Below are positions 1 through 9,560 of a stretch of DNA of 64,000 nucleotides, piece by piece. The position numbers and the translations under genes were made by a program. The notes beneath the pieces were generated by a model. It was not told the DNA's origin, did not search any database, and saw nothing but the letters and a program-made list of their open reading frames with translations. The stretch covers positions 28,185,956 through 28,249,955 of the forward strand of contig NC_132900.1 of assembly GCF_030463535.1 (NCBI RefSeq), in the 5' to 3' direction. The first letter of the stretch is position 1, and each line of letters opens with the position of its first letter. Source of the DNA: Salminus brasiliensis. Lineage: Eukaryota > Chordata > Actinopteri > Characiformes > Bryconidae.

Positions 1-1840
1 GTGTACCAAGAACCTTCCCGAAGGGTTGCATGGAATTCTTGGTAAAGATCTGCTGACAAACCATGAACTTTACAGGCCAGAACATCTGTATTTTATTTAC
101 AATCCAGACAAATGAATGCATCTGTAGACGGGCCATGTACAGGTCAGTTCAGTAATGCTATCAGTGCTGACCAACATGCAGCGCCGCTGCAGGTAAACAG
201 GTCAGCAGTAATGGAGTAAATGCTGCCGTGCCGCTGGGTTGGTTTCAAGGCGAAATGGTCCGCATTCAGGCCAATGCACACTGGCAGGTATGTGAAGGGT
301 TAATGCAGGGTTTCAGACGGACTGCTATTCAGAGCCTGCTGTTAAATGTGCTGTGGCAGACCACGGGGGGGCTGTGGGTGTGTGGGTGTGTGTGTCTCAG
401 TGTGTTTTGGGGGGGGGAGTTGACGGCTGACTGCTCTTTTCCACCGGGGCGGCTCCTCTTTTGCCTCGGCCCCTCCGGTGAAGCGAGCCGGGCCCCAGCC
501 GGGGCTTCCCACTGGCTCTCATTAAGGGATACCAAATCATTATGGATCTCTTCGCTGTCCGCCAGGTCCGTCCAAAACCTCTGGCGGTTGCGACTGTGGG
601 CGATCATTAGCAGATGACAAACTACATTACCCAGCCCCCCACACTGGACTGAAGTGGATCTGACAAGGCCTCTTTACTTCAACCAGATCAAATACATTAG
701 AAGAAAAAAACACCCACAACACACACACACACACATACGTAGACTCTTGGATATTTAGTTTCACTGTAGGATTTCTCCGGCGAGGCTTCTTCTCCAGCGA
801 GGCTTGTTTGGAATCCTTCATGTTGCAGCTGGTCTGGATAGATGGATAGATGAAACATTGGAAATGACTGGGTTGCTCTGCACATTCTCTGTTCTTCTTT
901 TGCATGAAGTTAGAGGGCTTTTTTGTCATCTGGCTAGACTTTACGGTCCCACCCTTGTAGCCAAAGCCCCTCCACCCAAAACACATTCGCATACACATCT
1001 GTTTTACTGTAGTTATTCTGGAGGGATGGAGGAAACTATGAAAACTACTGGCTCATAGTAAGCCAATATTCAGACTTCTATTCATTTTAGAGTGCATCTG
1101 GTTAGGCGTTGTGGCCCCCAAACGTATAGCCAATGCCCCTTCAAACCCTTCAAGCCATGTGAATAAATGGATACAATTCATGATAAACTAACTGGGCTGT
1201 GATTGACGAGGTCAAAAGGCGGAAACATTGCTCTCTGTCACTTCCATCCGATTGTAGTTGCACAGACGAGCAGACACAACAGACCAATAAGGAGACATAA
1301 CAGACAGGCAGATCCGCAAACATATGGATGGGATGTTGGCATGGGCCGAGAACACCAACCCCTCCAGATAGCACACACTCATACATCTACTTACGTCAAG
1401 TGGACACAGCTCTACTTTCGAGATCTCAGAATCGCTGTATGACGCACCCTACACCATGTTTAACGCCTGACCTGTTGTTTAATGTGGACGTAACGGTGCA
1501 CACACTACATAAGAGCCTGCAGACAAGGCTCATAAATTATGCCAGAGATCCATGATGGAGTGCATCTCACTCATGCATGCTAATCCACCCATTTTGGACA
1601 TTGCCTTTTGGGCTTAATCCCAAAAATAGGCATTAAAAATTGAGCTGTGTTGCCTGATTTGGTCCAAATCTAATCCAAGATGGGCGTCTGCCTCTGACCA
1701 CATTCAGCTCTAATCAATTAATTCATTCAATTTTTTTTTATATTTATATAATTATTATAATTATATTTGTAAATTTGCATCCTTTGCCTTCATGAAAAAT
1801 GTGGTACTTTCTTGCACCTGTATTGGGAATGTCCCAAATT
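1..1840. other. No gene seen
   Basis: Both strands were read. There is a G-rich stretch with (GT) runs at 366-418, a short (CA)n at 718-735, and one copy of the segment duplicated at 2,437-2,520. No exon could be supported. Confidence 0.35.
897..982 (-). repeat. Segment duplicated at 2,437-2,520, copy 1
   Basis: It shares with 2,437-2,520 (same orientation) the blocks gaagttrgaggg, 'catctggct', 'ggtcccaccct' and 'gtagccaaagcccctccacc'. Read on the - strand both give an in-frame peptide beginning GWRGFGY and containing SSQM and PSNF. Length differs by one codon in the middle. Confidence 0.6.
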
Positions 1841-1849
1841 ATAGTGGAA

Positions 1850-2100
1850 TAGCTGTAGTCATGCTGGTGAACCAGCTTGTTCTTGCTAGTCATGTTAGTC
1901 AACCTGCTTAGTCCTACCAGTCATGCTGGTTGACCAGCATGGTCGAGTTTGGTCATACTGGTGGTCAAGCTTGGTCAGGTCAATCATGCTTGTAGACCAG
2001 CTAAACCATCAAACCCAAATGAACCCATACCCTATGCTGGTCAAGAGCTAAGCTGGTCAACCAGCCTAACCAGCTGTTGGCCAGGCCGTTTTTCTTAGCA
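1850..2100. repeat. Degenerate CTGGTC/GACCAG repeat with inverted symmetry
   Basis: Repeated and inverted forms of 'tgctggttgaccagcatg' and 'agctggtcaaccagc' alternate over 250 bp and finish at 'tttttcttagcaggga'. This is a familiar fish repeat type with many internal hairpins. Confidence 0.75.
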
Positions 2101-2436
2101 GGGATGCTAGTCGGATGTTTTTGTTTCTGCCCTCATTTTGCAGATCTACCCGTCGGAAATCACCCCTCTGACTGCTCTGAGACCAACTGTGCCCACTAGG
2201 ACTCCCAGCTAAGACTGGCTGTGGCATCACGGGGGATTCAGCCGAGGACTGATTCTCCTGACAAACGAGCCAGCGCTTAGACGGCTGGACCACTCCAGAC
2301 CCTGTGAGGATATTTGGGTTCTGCTGTTTTCCCCAGTAATGCTTCTTCTCTTCCATTGAACAGTTTTGAAATCCCGTTGGTGGTTTGCCTCTGTATTCTT
2401 GGCGTGGTTCTTTCTTTCTTTCTTTTTTTTTTTTCT

Positions 2437-2520
2437 TGTAGAGCGAAGTTGGAGGGTTTATTCATCTGGCTTGACTTCTTGGTCCCACCCTCGTAGCCAA
2501 AGCCCCTCCACCCAGCGCCG
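2437..2520 (-). repeat. Segment duplicated at 897-982, copy 2
   Basis: See the partner. The - strand peptide reads GWRGFGYEGGTKKSSQMNK then PSNFAL. Differences include synonymous changes and an in-frame 3-bp length difference. Confidence 0.6.
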
Positions 2521-2688
2521 GGTTTTAATTACATCTCTTTGGTTGGGGCCATTAGCTTTACTTTGCACTCCAATCCATGTCTTGCGCACTGGCTAATTTA
2601 AAGGGCTCTCGAAGCCTGCGGGACTTTTTCATATCCTTTCAGGCAAAGCACGCGCAGAACGCCACCACTTTCATGTGGAAAACAGTGA

Positions 2689-2910
2689 GTGTGTGTGTGT
2701 GTGTGTGTGTGACAAAGGCACTTAGCTACTATTAATGTCTGCATCGCTAAGCCTCAGTGAGGTTTTTAAATGGGCTGTCAGGCAGTGCCAGGCTTTGAAC
2801 TCAGCGTCAGGGTTGTGCCGCCTAACCAAGAACCAACAAAGGCTGCGGAGCTTCCTTGGTGTGCGTGCGATTGTGTGTGTGTGTGTGTGTGCATGTGTAT
2901 GTGTGTGTGT
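2689..2910. repeat. Two (GT)n microsatellites
   Basis: Runs lie at 2,689-2,711 and about 2,872-2,910 (interrupted by gcatgtgtat). Confidence 0.85.
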
Positions 2911-3260
2911 TGATAGGCTTAATGCACAGCTGGGGTAAATTCACTCCATTGTGGGCAGCCTGATGTTTCTGAGCGTCCTCTAGAGTGAAGTGCGCGGAGA
3001 GCCAGTGTAATGAAGTGTGCTCCCATTGTCTGGAAGTAGGGCAGTGGCACAATGCACTCGCGCTGGACCAGGCTATCTCGCCCTGGCTGCAGAGAGCCAT
3101 TATGCTACCAGCCAGGTGATTCACACTTAGAGACCCCAGAGTGCTTTCTCAGAAGAAGAAAAAAAAAAGAAAGAAACATCTTAGCGTTTCTTAGGCAGAG
3201 CTGTGCTGGTTTTAGCTAGGTTTTAGCTTCTCAAATGTGTTTCTTAAATAAAAAAGCAAT

Positions 3261-3654
3261 TTAAAGCAACATTATGTAAGAATTTTACCCTAAAATTTAC
3301 CCTCAAGATCATTCTCATGCTCCACTGACTTGAGGAAGAGGGAGAATGGCATTTCTGTCATTGCCACTCCGGGCCGGAGCGCTGCCACTGCACTATGGAC
3401 CTTTGGTGGAGCTGCCCGAGACCTCCCTCCAGAACTGTGTAACGCTGCGTAACCCAAATCATATTTGTTCAAAACCCTCATGCTAGTGCAGTATCTCTCC
3501 ACATGTCAACAAATGCATGTTTAGTACTGTCCATTAGGTGGCGCTCAAAGCACCATTGGTATTTATGGCAGCGGTGTAAAATTTGAATCATGCTCCACAC
3601 CTGTAGGGGGAGCCCAGGAGCACAAATACCAATTCTTACATAATGCTGCTTTAA
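3261..3654. mobile_element. TTAA-flanked non-autonomous DNA transposon, 394 bp
   Basis: It starts TTAA AGCAACATTATGTAAG and ends with the inverse CTTACATAATGCTGCT TTAA. The 20-bp terminal repeats differ at one position, and TTAA is present at both edges, which is the piggyBac target site. It carries no transposase. A diverged relative lies at 54,085-54,480. Confidence 0.85.
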
Positions 3655-3667
3655 TATAACTTAGTCG

Positions 3668-3988
3668 TGTATGTACATGTGAATGCTTGCATGTGGACAC
3701 CCCTTCTAATGAATGCATGCAGTTACTTTAAGTTGCACCCATTGCTGACACAGATGTGCAAATGCACGCACACACACACACACACACACAGCTTGTTTAG
3801 TCCTTGTCGGGACTACTGCTAATAGAATAGGATTCTGTGGAGAGGATAAGCATGAACTTATTGGCACCATGCTGTCTAATGCCAGAGATTGGCTAAGGAG
3901 GTATAAAGCCCCCCCAGTGGGGGTAAGGGTGATGTGGTCTCATGAAGGTTCTTGTTGCTAAATACAGTCAAATCCTCACAGCAATCTG
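3668..3988 (+). mobile_element. Family A non-autonomous element, right end replaced
   Basis: It begins gcatgtggacaccccttcta and continues 'cccattgctgacacagatg', a (CA)n tract at 3,768-3,791, 'actgctaatagaatagga' and 'ggcaccatgctgtctaatgc'. At 'aatcctcacagcaatct' (about 3,986) it switches without a gap into the Tc1-like remnant that follows. Confidence 0.65.
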
Positions 3989-4345
3989 GCACCAAGACTA
4001 ACGTTAGCAGCAGATCCTTTAAGTTCTGTAAGATGTGACGTGGGACCTCCGTGGATCATATCAGTGAGCCTTAAGGGGTCCATGACCCTGTCTCTGGTTC
4101 ACCAGTTGGGAGGTACTGACCACTGCATCTCACAGAACCCAAACAGGACCTGCCTGATGTTTTGGAGATGCTCTGACCCACTCAGGCCTCTAGCCTTCAC
4201 AATTTGGTTTTTGCCAAAGTGGCTCAAAGTGGCTGCTTTTACCACCAACATCACCTTCAAGAACGGACTGTTCACTCGCTGCCTAATATGTAGATCCCAG
4301 CCCTTGACAGAAGAAGCCACTGTAGTGTAGTGGTTGGAAGAACAC
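3986..4345 (-). pseudogene. Deletion derivative of the CCATAACATTA-type Tc1-like element
   Basis: The + strand reads ctggcaccaagactaacgtt, 'ggtactgaccactgcatct', 'ttttggagatgctctgaccc' and 'actgttcactcgctgcctaa'. On the - strand it retains a short transposase N-terminal peptide (HFGKNQIVKARGL). The middle and both clear ends are missing. Confidence 0.6.
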
Positions 4346-6512
4346 TTGCTCACTTGCTAGACATACTGGAGAGACTGGTCTTCCTCCAGGAGAGCCATGG
4401 AAACGGCCAGGCTAACACACATCCAATCACAATGCCTTGTGCCTTTGTATTTGTTTCTGATGCATAAAGCATCATTGTTCAGCTTATCAGTGCTTTCGCT
4501 GGGAGCCTCAGCTCACTTGGACTCATGAGCGTCTCTGAAGCGGCCTTCAGACAGGGTAGCAGAACACACAGCACAGCAGGAGGAAAACTGAGGCACAACC
4601 GCATTAGTTTTACTGCTTTTCTTATCTGTCTCTGTCCACTCGCTCGCTCACTCCCTCTCTCACTCTCTCTCTCCTTATACCTAACCCCTGTCCTCAGACC
4701 ACCCCAGACCTACTTCTACCCAATTCTGCGCAGTAGGGAACTGGCACTGACAGCTGAAAGCATTTTACAAATCTTCCTAAATATACAATTAAAAAGGCCT
4801 GTGAGCATCAAACTGTATTTATCTTGTCATGGTCGAATAGTGAGAGGTCAGGACATTGGAAGTGACAAGCGGTGGACCCCAAACACTGTCCCCAAAATGG
4901 ACATAAACACCAGCGAACTAGCGAAACCCCTCGTCAATGCTAGTCAATGTTGTTGTTACTGAAGACCAGCTCATCACCTCCAGACTCCACTGGTTGCCAG
5001 CCAGACCTCGTGACTGTGGCTTTACCTGTGCCAGTGTCCTCAGAAAGGGGCAAACAGGAATCCGTGCTAGTCTAAACACTAATGCTAATGCTAGTCAACC
5101 GGCTTTTACCATCTCTTCTCTCCATCGTCCTGAACTACCTCAGCTGAACCAAACTGGAGCTAAACTCACATCAGAAGGTCAAATACCGGCTTTGTTCTGG
5201 GGAAATCTGGGGAAGCGAGTGAGGGGCAAGGCTAAAAGCTAACCAGCTACAATCTCCTCAGCTCGTCACGCCGAGGGGACAGCAATACCATCCGGGTTTG
5301 TTATAGGGGTTAAAACTGTGCTAGCTATAATATGTGGGTTCTGTGAGTCTTCCCTTGAAGGAAGATCTGTGTGTGTGTCATTCTGAGGTAAAATAACAGG
5401 GTGGTACATTAGCTTGCAACACTGCATTTAAGCATTTTGCACCTCAACCAAAGTCACGTACTTACTTCTTTTTTTTTTCCACATCCAAGAACATCTTAAA
5501 AACGCAGTAAATATATTCTTTGGCATTCAAGTCTACATCCCTCCAGAGAACCTTCGTTTGTCCCCTTTATCTTTAAGCGTTCAGAGATACGCTTGCTAAT
5601 GTATCCTTCCTAACCTCCATCCGTAGCCCCGCAAATGTGTAGTGACTGCGCGGGTCCATTTTTATCACATTACAACATCTGCCTGGCCAGTGTTCAGTGT
5701 CATTAGATATGTTATTAGCTATCAGACGTGCCTTCAGACCCTGAAGATCAAGCATCTATTATAAAAAAAAAGGCTCATTTTCTGGAATGATCTAAAACGT
5801 GGGCCGACTTTCTGTGCCGAGCTCCGTTCTTTCCTCCACACATTAGCAGCAGGCGTATCTCAAAGTTTCTGCTTAGTTGCATCATCACTGCCAGCCTCAG
5901 TTAAGGCTGTTCCCAGTCTTCAGATAAGCATCCCAGTAGCACCTTTAGCAAGTGGCAGCTGCGTATTCCAGCCAAACCATTTAAGCCCGCAAATGCCTCA
6001 CCAATTATAGAGGCTGAAGGCCGATGTTTGCCAGCCTCAGTGCCTTGAGAAGCCTTCTTTTCAAATTACTCAGCACGTCGCACAGCCCTGGGCCTCGCTG
6101 CACCAAGACGCATTAGAGACAGATTGTGGTCCAATTGGCTCTGAACAGGCCGAACGATATGGACGCAATACTGGCATTTGAAAAACGCATGGCTGAAGCA
6201 ATAACGTAATGAAGGTGTGGTCAGCCACATATGAAACCACATCTAGAGGATAGTTAGCACTGTAATTTCACTGTCAGCGAAATGACCTATCATTATCTTC
6301 TCCCACCAGTGTTCGCTCCTCTGTTTCACCCGCAGAGCTCTTTTGTTAGTCAGACGAACACAGGCCATGAAGCTGGAGCTGTGTACAGCATGTCCTGTGG
6401 CCTTTTACCATGTCATGGAAACTGCAGCAGATTCCAGCGTTCGTTTATTGATCACAACCGCTAACAGTGTGCCAACGCTGAATAAAAGGGCCAGGACAGG
6501 GCCAATCAGCTT
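4346..6512. other. No gene seen
   Basis: Pyrimidine-rich runs near 4,620-4,680 and nothing else recognisable. Open frames of 60-145 codons show no similarity to families I know and no splice-supported extension. Confidence 0.35.
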
Positions 6513-7327
6513 GACCTCATCTGTATAGCGCTATAAGGTTCATACACTGGCTTAAATACAGGCCTAAATACATTTGCATTAATAAATTAATAAATATATA
6601 ATTTGTTTGCATACAAACTAGCAAAAACCCTTAATATTACTAAACTACATCAGATATCCGTACCATTACAACAGTGGCCTTTCCTAGCATCTGAAACACA
6701 CCTCATAGACCCGACAGGTATCTATTGAGGCCTGTTCAAATCAGCGTTTGGTGCCATATTCAGCCACATTGGTCATTTCTGATACGGTGCGCTAATAAAG
6801 GATTCTCTTATCTTATCTTATCATATTCGGCCATATTGGTCAATTCTGGTGTCATTACATATGCTGTGCCTGCATATTATTATTGGAATAAGCCTTTTTC
6901 TAAACGTCTATGCAGGCTGACCTCATCTGTATAGCGCTATCAGGTTCATACATTTGCTTAAATACAGGCCTAAATACATTCGCATTAATAAATTAATAAA
7001 TATATAATTTGTTTGCATACAAACTAGCAAAAACCCTTAATATTACTAAACTACATCAGATAGCCGTGCCATTACAAAAGTGGCCTTTCCTAGCATCTGA
7101 AACACACCCCATAGACCCGACAGGTATCTATTAAGGCCTGTTCAAATCAGCTTTTGGTGCCATGTTCAGCCACATTGGTCATTTCTGATACGGTGCGCTA
7201 ATAAAGGATTCTCTTATCTTATCTTATCTTTTCATATTCGGCCATATTGGTCAATTCTGGTGTCATTAAATACGCTGTGCCTGCATATTATTATTGGAAT
7301 AAGCCTTTTTCTAAACGTCTATGCAGG
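6513..7327 (+). repeat. 406-bp tandem duplication
   Basis: Unit 1 is 6,513-6,918 and unit 2 is 6,919 to about 7,327. Both start gacctcatctgtatagcgct and end at 'taaacgtctatgcaggct'. They differ at only a handful of positions (for example cagcgtttgg/cagcttttgg, and one extra tatct repeat), so the event is recent. No coding potential. Confidence 0.92.
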
Positions 7328-8537
7328 CTTATGTCAGTCATTGCGAAAGGCCTGTTTTAGCCAGTTTCCTGTGTCAAGCTGAGCATGTGAGCGCACCATA
7401 GATCAAGAAACACCCAATTACATTTGAACAGCGTATGCAAAAGCGGCAAACATCCATCATCACTTCTGCTCGCCTGTTAATTGCCAGGTTTAGTAGGCGC
7501 GTTAGAGCAGGGGTATCAGCAAACTGTGCCCACCCCTGCCCCTTTAGACTGACCTACCATGCTATAGCTCACTCTTACACTCATCAGCACTAAGAGAGGG
7601 ACATGCCACCACACACACCACTGAGGGATTCAGTTTAGACTCCCATTTTCTCCATTAATGCCGATTCCCTTCGCCTCTAATAGCACCTAAAGAGGAGCAG
7701 ATGTGCTTAGAATCTCATCGAATGTCAGAGTCTGTTCCATAACACTCTTCCTTTTTTTATCTGGATTTCCAAAATGTTAAACTCGGGGCACGTGTGCTCT
7801 CAGCAAAATAATGTTAGCTTTGTCTTCCCACAAGGACACTGGCCTGTTAGCGGCTTTTCTTTGGTTCAGGTTGGCCGGTTGTCCCTGAATCCCGTTACTC
7901 AAAAGAAAAGCGTAAATGCTCAGAAATGTGTCAGACACACGAGGCCCTCGCCCCTCGTAATCACCTCCCATCAAGAGACAATCTTTTAAGAATGTGTTTG
8001 TTAAAAATTCACAAAAAATTCACAGCTTCTGTTGCCTTGACCTCAGCACTAGTTCAGAACTATGTAGAGCGTTAATTTTAGAACTGTACTACCCCCTGGT
8101 GTCATTGTACAGTAGTGCAGGTTGGGGGGACAGTAGGTTCCTGTAGTTTGGTGCTTTATTTTTTTTTTTAAGTTAAAGTCAATCAATCAAACAATCAATC
8201 AATTAATGTATTAATAAATATTTCAATATTTCTTAATATTTCTAAATATTCAAATGAAAGAAAGTGTCCCATTCAAGGAGACCACACTCAATATATCGCA
8301 CCACTCATTCAGCGTCGCCATCACAATGCGCAACAGTCAGCTCACAGGATCTACAATGTCACACAATGCAAATTTAACCCAATAATAGATTTTTTGCTGC
8401 TTGATGCAAAAGGAAAAGTTGCATCATCATTTTATAGCTGCCTATAATTAGTTATTTTATATAGGTTTATCTGGGATACACTGCATTATTAGCATCATGA
8501 CATATTTATGGATTTTCTGGTGAACATTCCAATGGAA

Positions 8538-8538
<1 letters not shown>
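7328..8538. other. No gene seen
   Basis: Both strands were read without a supportable exon or repeat. AT content rises towards the microsatellite at 8,543. Confidence 0.35.

Positions 8539-8542
<4 letters not shown>

Positions 8543-8619
<77 letters not shown>
8543..8619. repeat. (TA)n microsatellite
   Basis: Uninterrupted TA repeat of about 77 bp, 0.65 kb upstream of the UEV-RBR start codon. Confidence 0.95.
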
Positions 8620-8622
<3 letters not shown>

Positions 8623-8946
8623 CTTTTTCTTCACAATTCCAGCTCCTGGTGCTTGTTTAGTTTCCCTTTACCCCTTAAAAGGCCTAGGGCCCGCCGGTGG
8701 GCCGAAATTTTGAACACAACTCCCTGTAATTACTGAGTAATACGCCTTAGTGTGTAATAAGCCTTGTTATAAGTTAAGGTTATAAGGCTTTACTGGGATA
8801 TTTCCAGTATGTGTCAGAAATGAGGGAGACGTAGCCCAGTCCTTAGTGTGTGTTGTCTTACTGCATATTGGTAGCTAAATCTCACACACCTCAATAGTTC
8901 ACTTCATAAGTGCCCAATAACATCTACACCACAAGTGTGTACTAGC

Positions 8947-9560
8947 TCAAGTGCGCAGATTGGGACTCGCCCCAGTTTCTCTGGCAACCGTGCAGTTTCG
9001 CCGACCCTTATACCATCCGTCCGCCTGAAGCAGTACCGCATTAGCCGCGTGCATGCCGTGTAGATCAGCGCTGCCCGTACTGCAGCCGCTGACGCCAGCG
9101 GCTCGAAAGAAAAGCAAAACTCGCTGCCTGGCGTGTAAACTTTGAGCTATGAGAGAACTTGTGGACATGAAACTACTCCCCGGCTGCACCTGACGGCGGA
9201 CAGCACACTAACACACTGCAGTCGGACTTTCTGGACGGGTTCGGGGGCAAATCCGGCCACTGTTATGTCGCTCGCTCCTGATTTGGAGTATAAAACATTA
9301 GCGGAGGTACGTTTCGCCTGGCGTTGAGCTAGCCTAGCTAATAGCTAACAGCTAGCTGCGCGGCTAACCCGGCTATTTTGCTGCAGAAGGTTGTCGTGCC
9401 TGAGCTTAAAAGCTCCAAAATGGAGCAAACAGTAGCTAAGTAATCAGGCAGGCAGTGGGTTTGGCTGGCACTGTTGGTAGCTAGCTAAATAATTGCGCGT
9501 TTCGAAGGGTAGCGAGCGAGCGAGCGGGCGCCTGTGCTGCTGAGCTGAGTCTGACCGGAA
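8947..9560 (+). promoter_or_regulatory. CpG-rich 5' flank and probable promoter of the UEV-RBR gene
   Basis: The sequence around exon 1 is rich in CG dinucleotides in an otherwise AT-rich, CpG-poor neighbourhood (examples: tcgccgaccc, cggcggac, agcgagcgagcgagcgggcg at 9511-9530). The start codon at 9265 and a GTACGT donor at 9307 lie inside it. No TATA box was identified. The extent is judged by eye and the start site is unknown. Confidence 0.45.

Noticed and set aside
627..998. Cyclophilin exon suggested by GFGYKGG in the - strand frame
   Set aside because: Only GFGYKG matches. The following residues lack the FHRVI and QGGDF motifs, so the resemblance is chance.
4525..4962. 145-residue open frame
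   Set aside because: It contains low-complexity Leu/Ser from a pyrimidine-rich run and has no recognisable domain or splice support.
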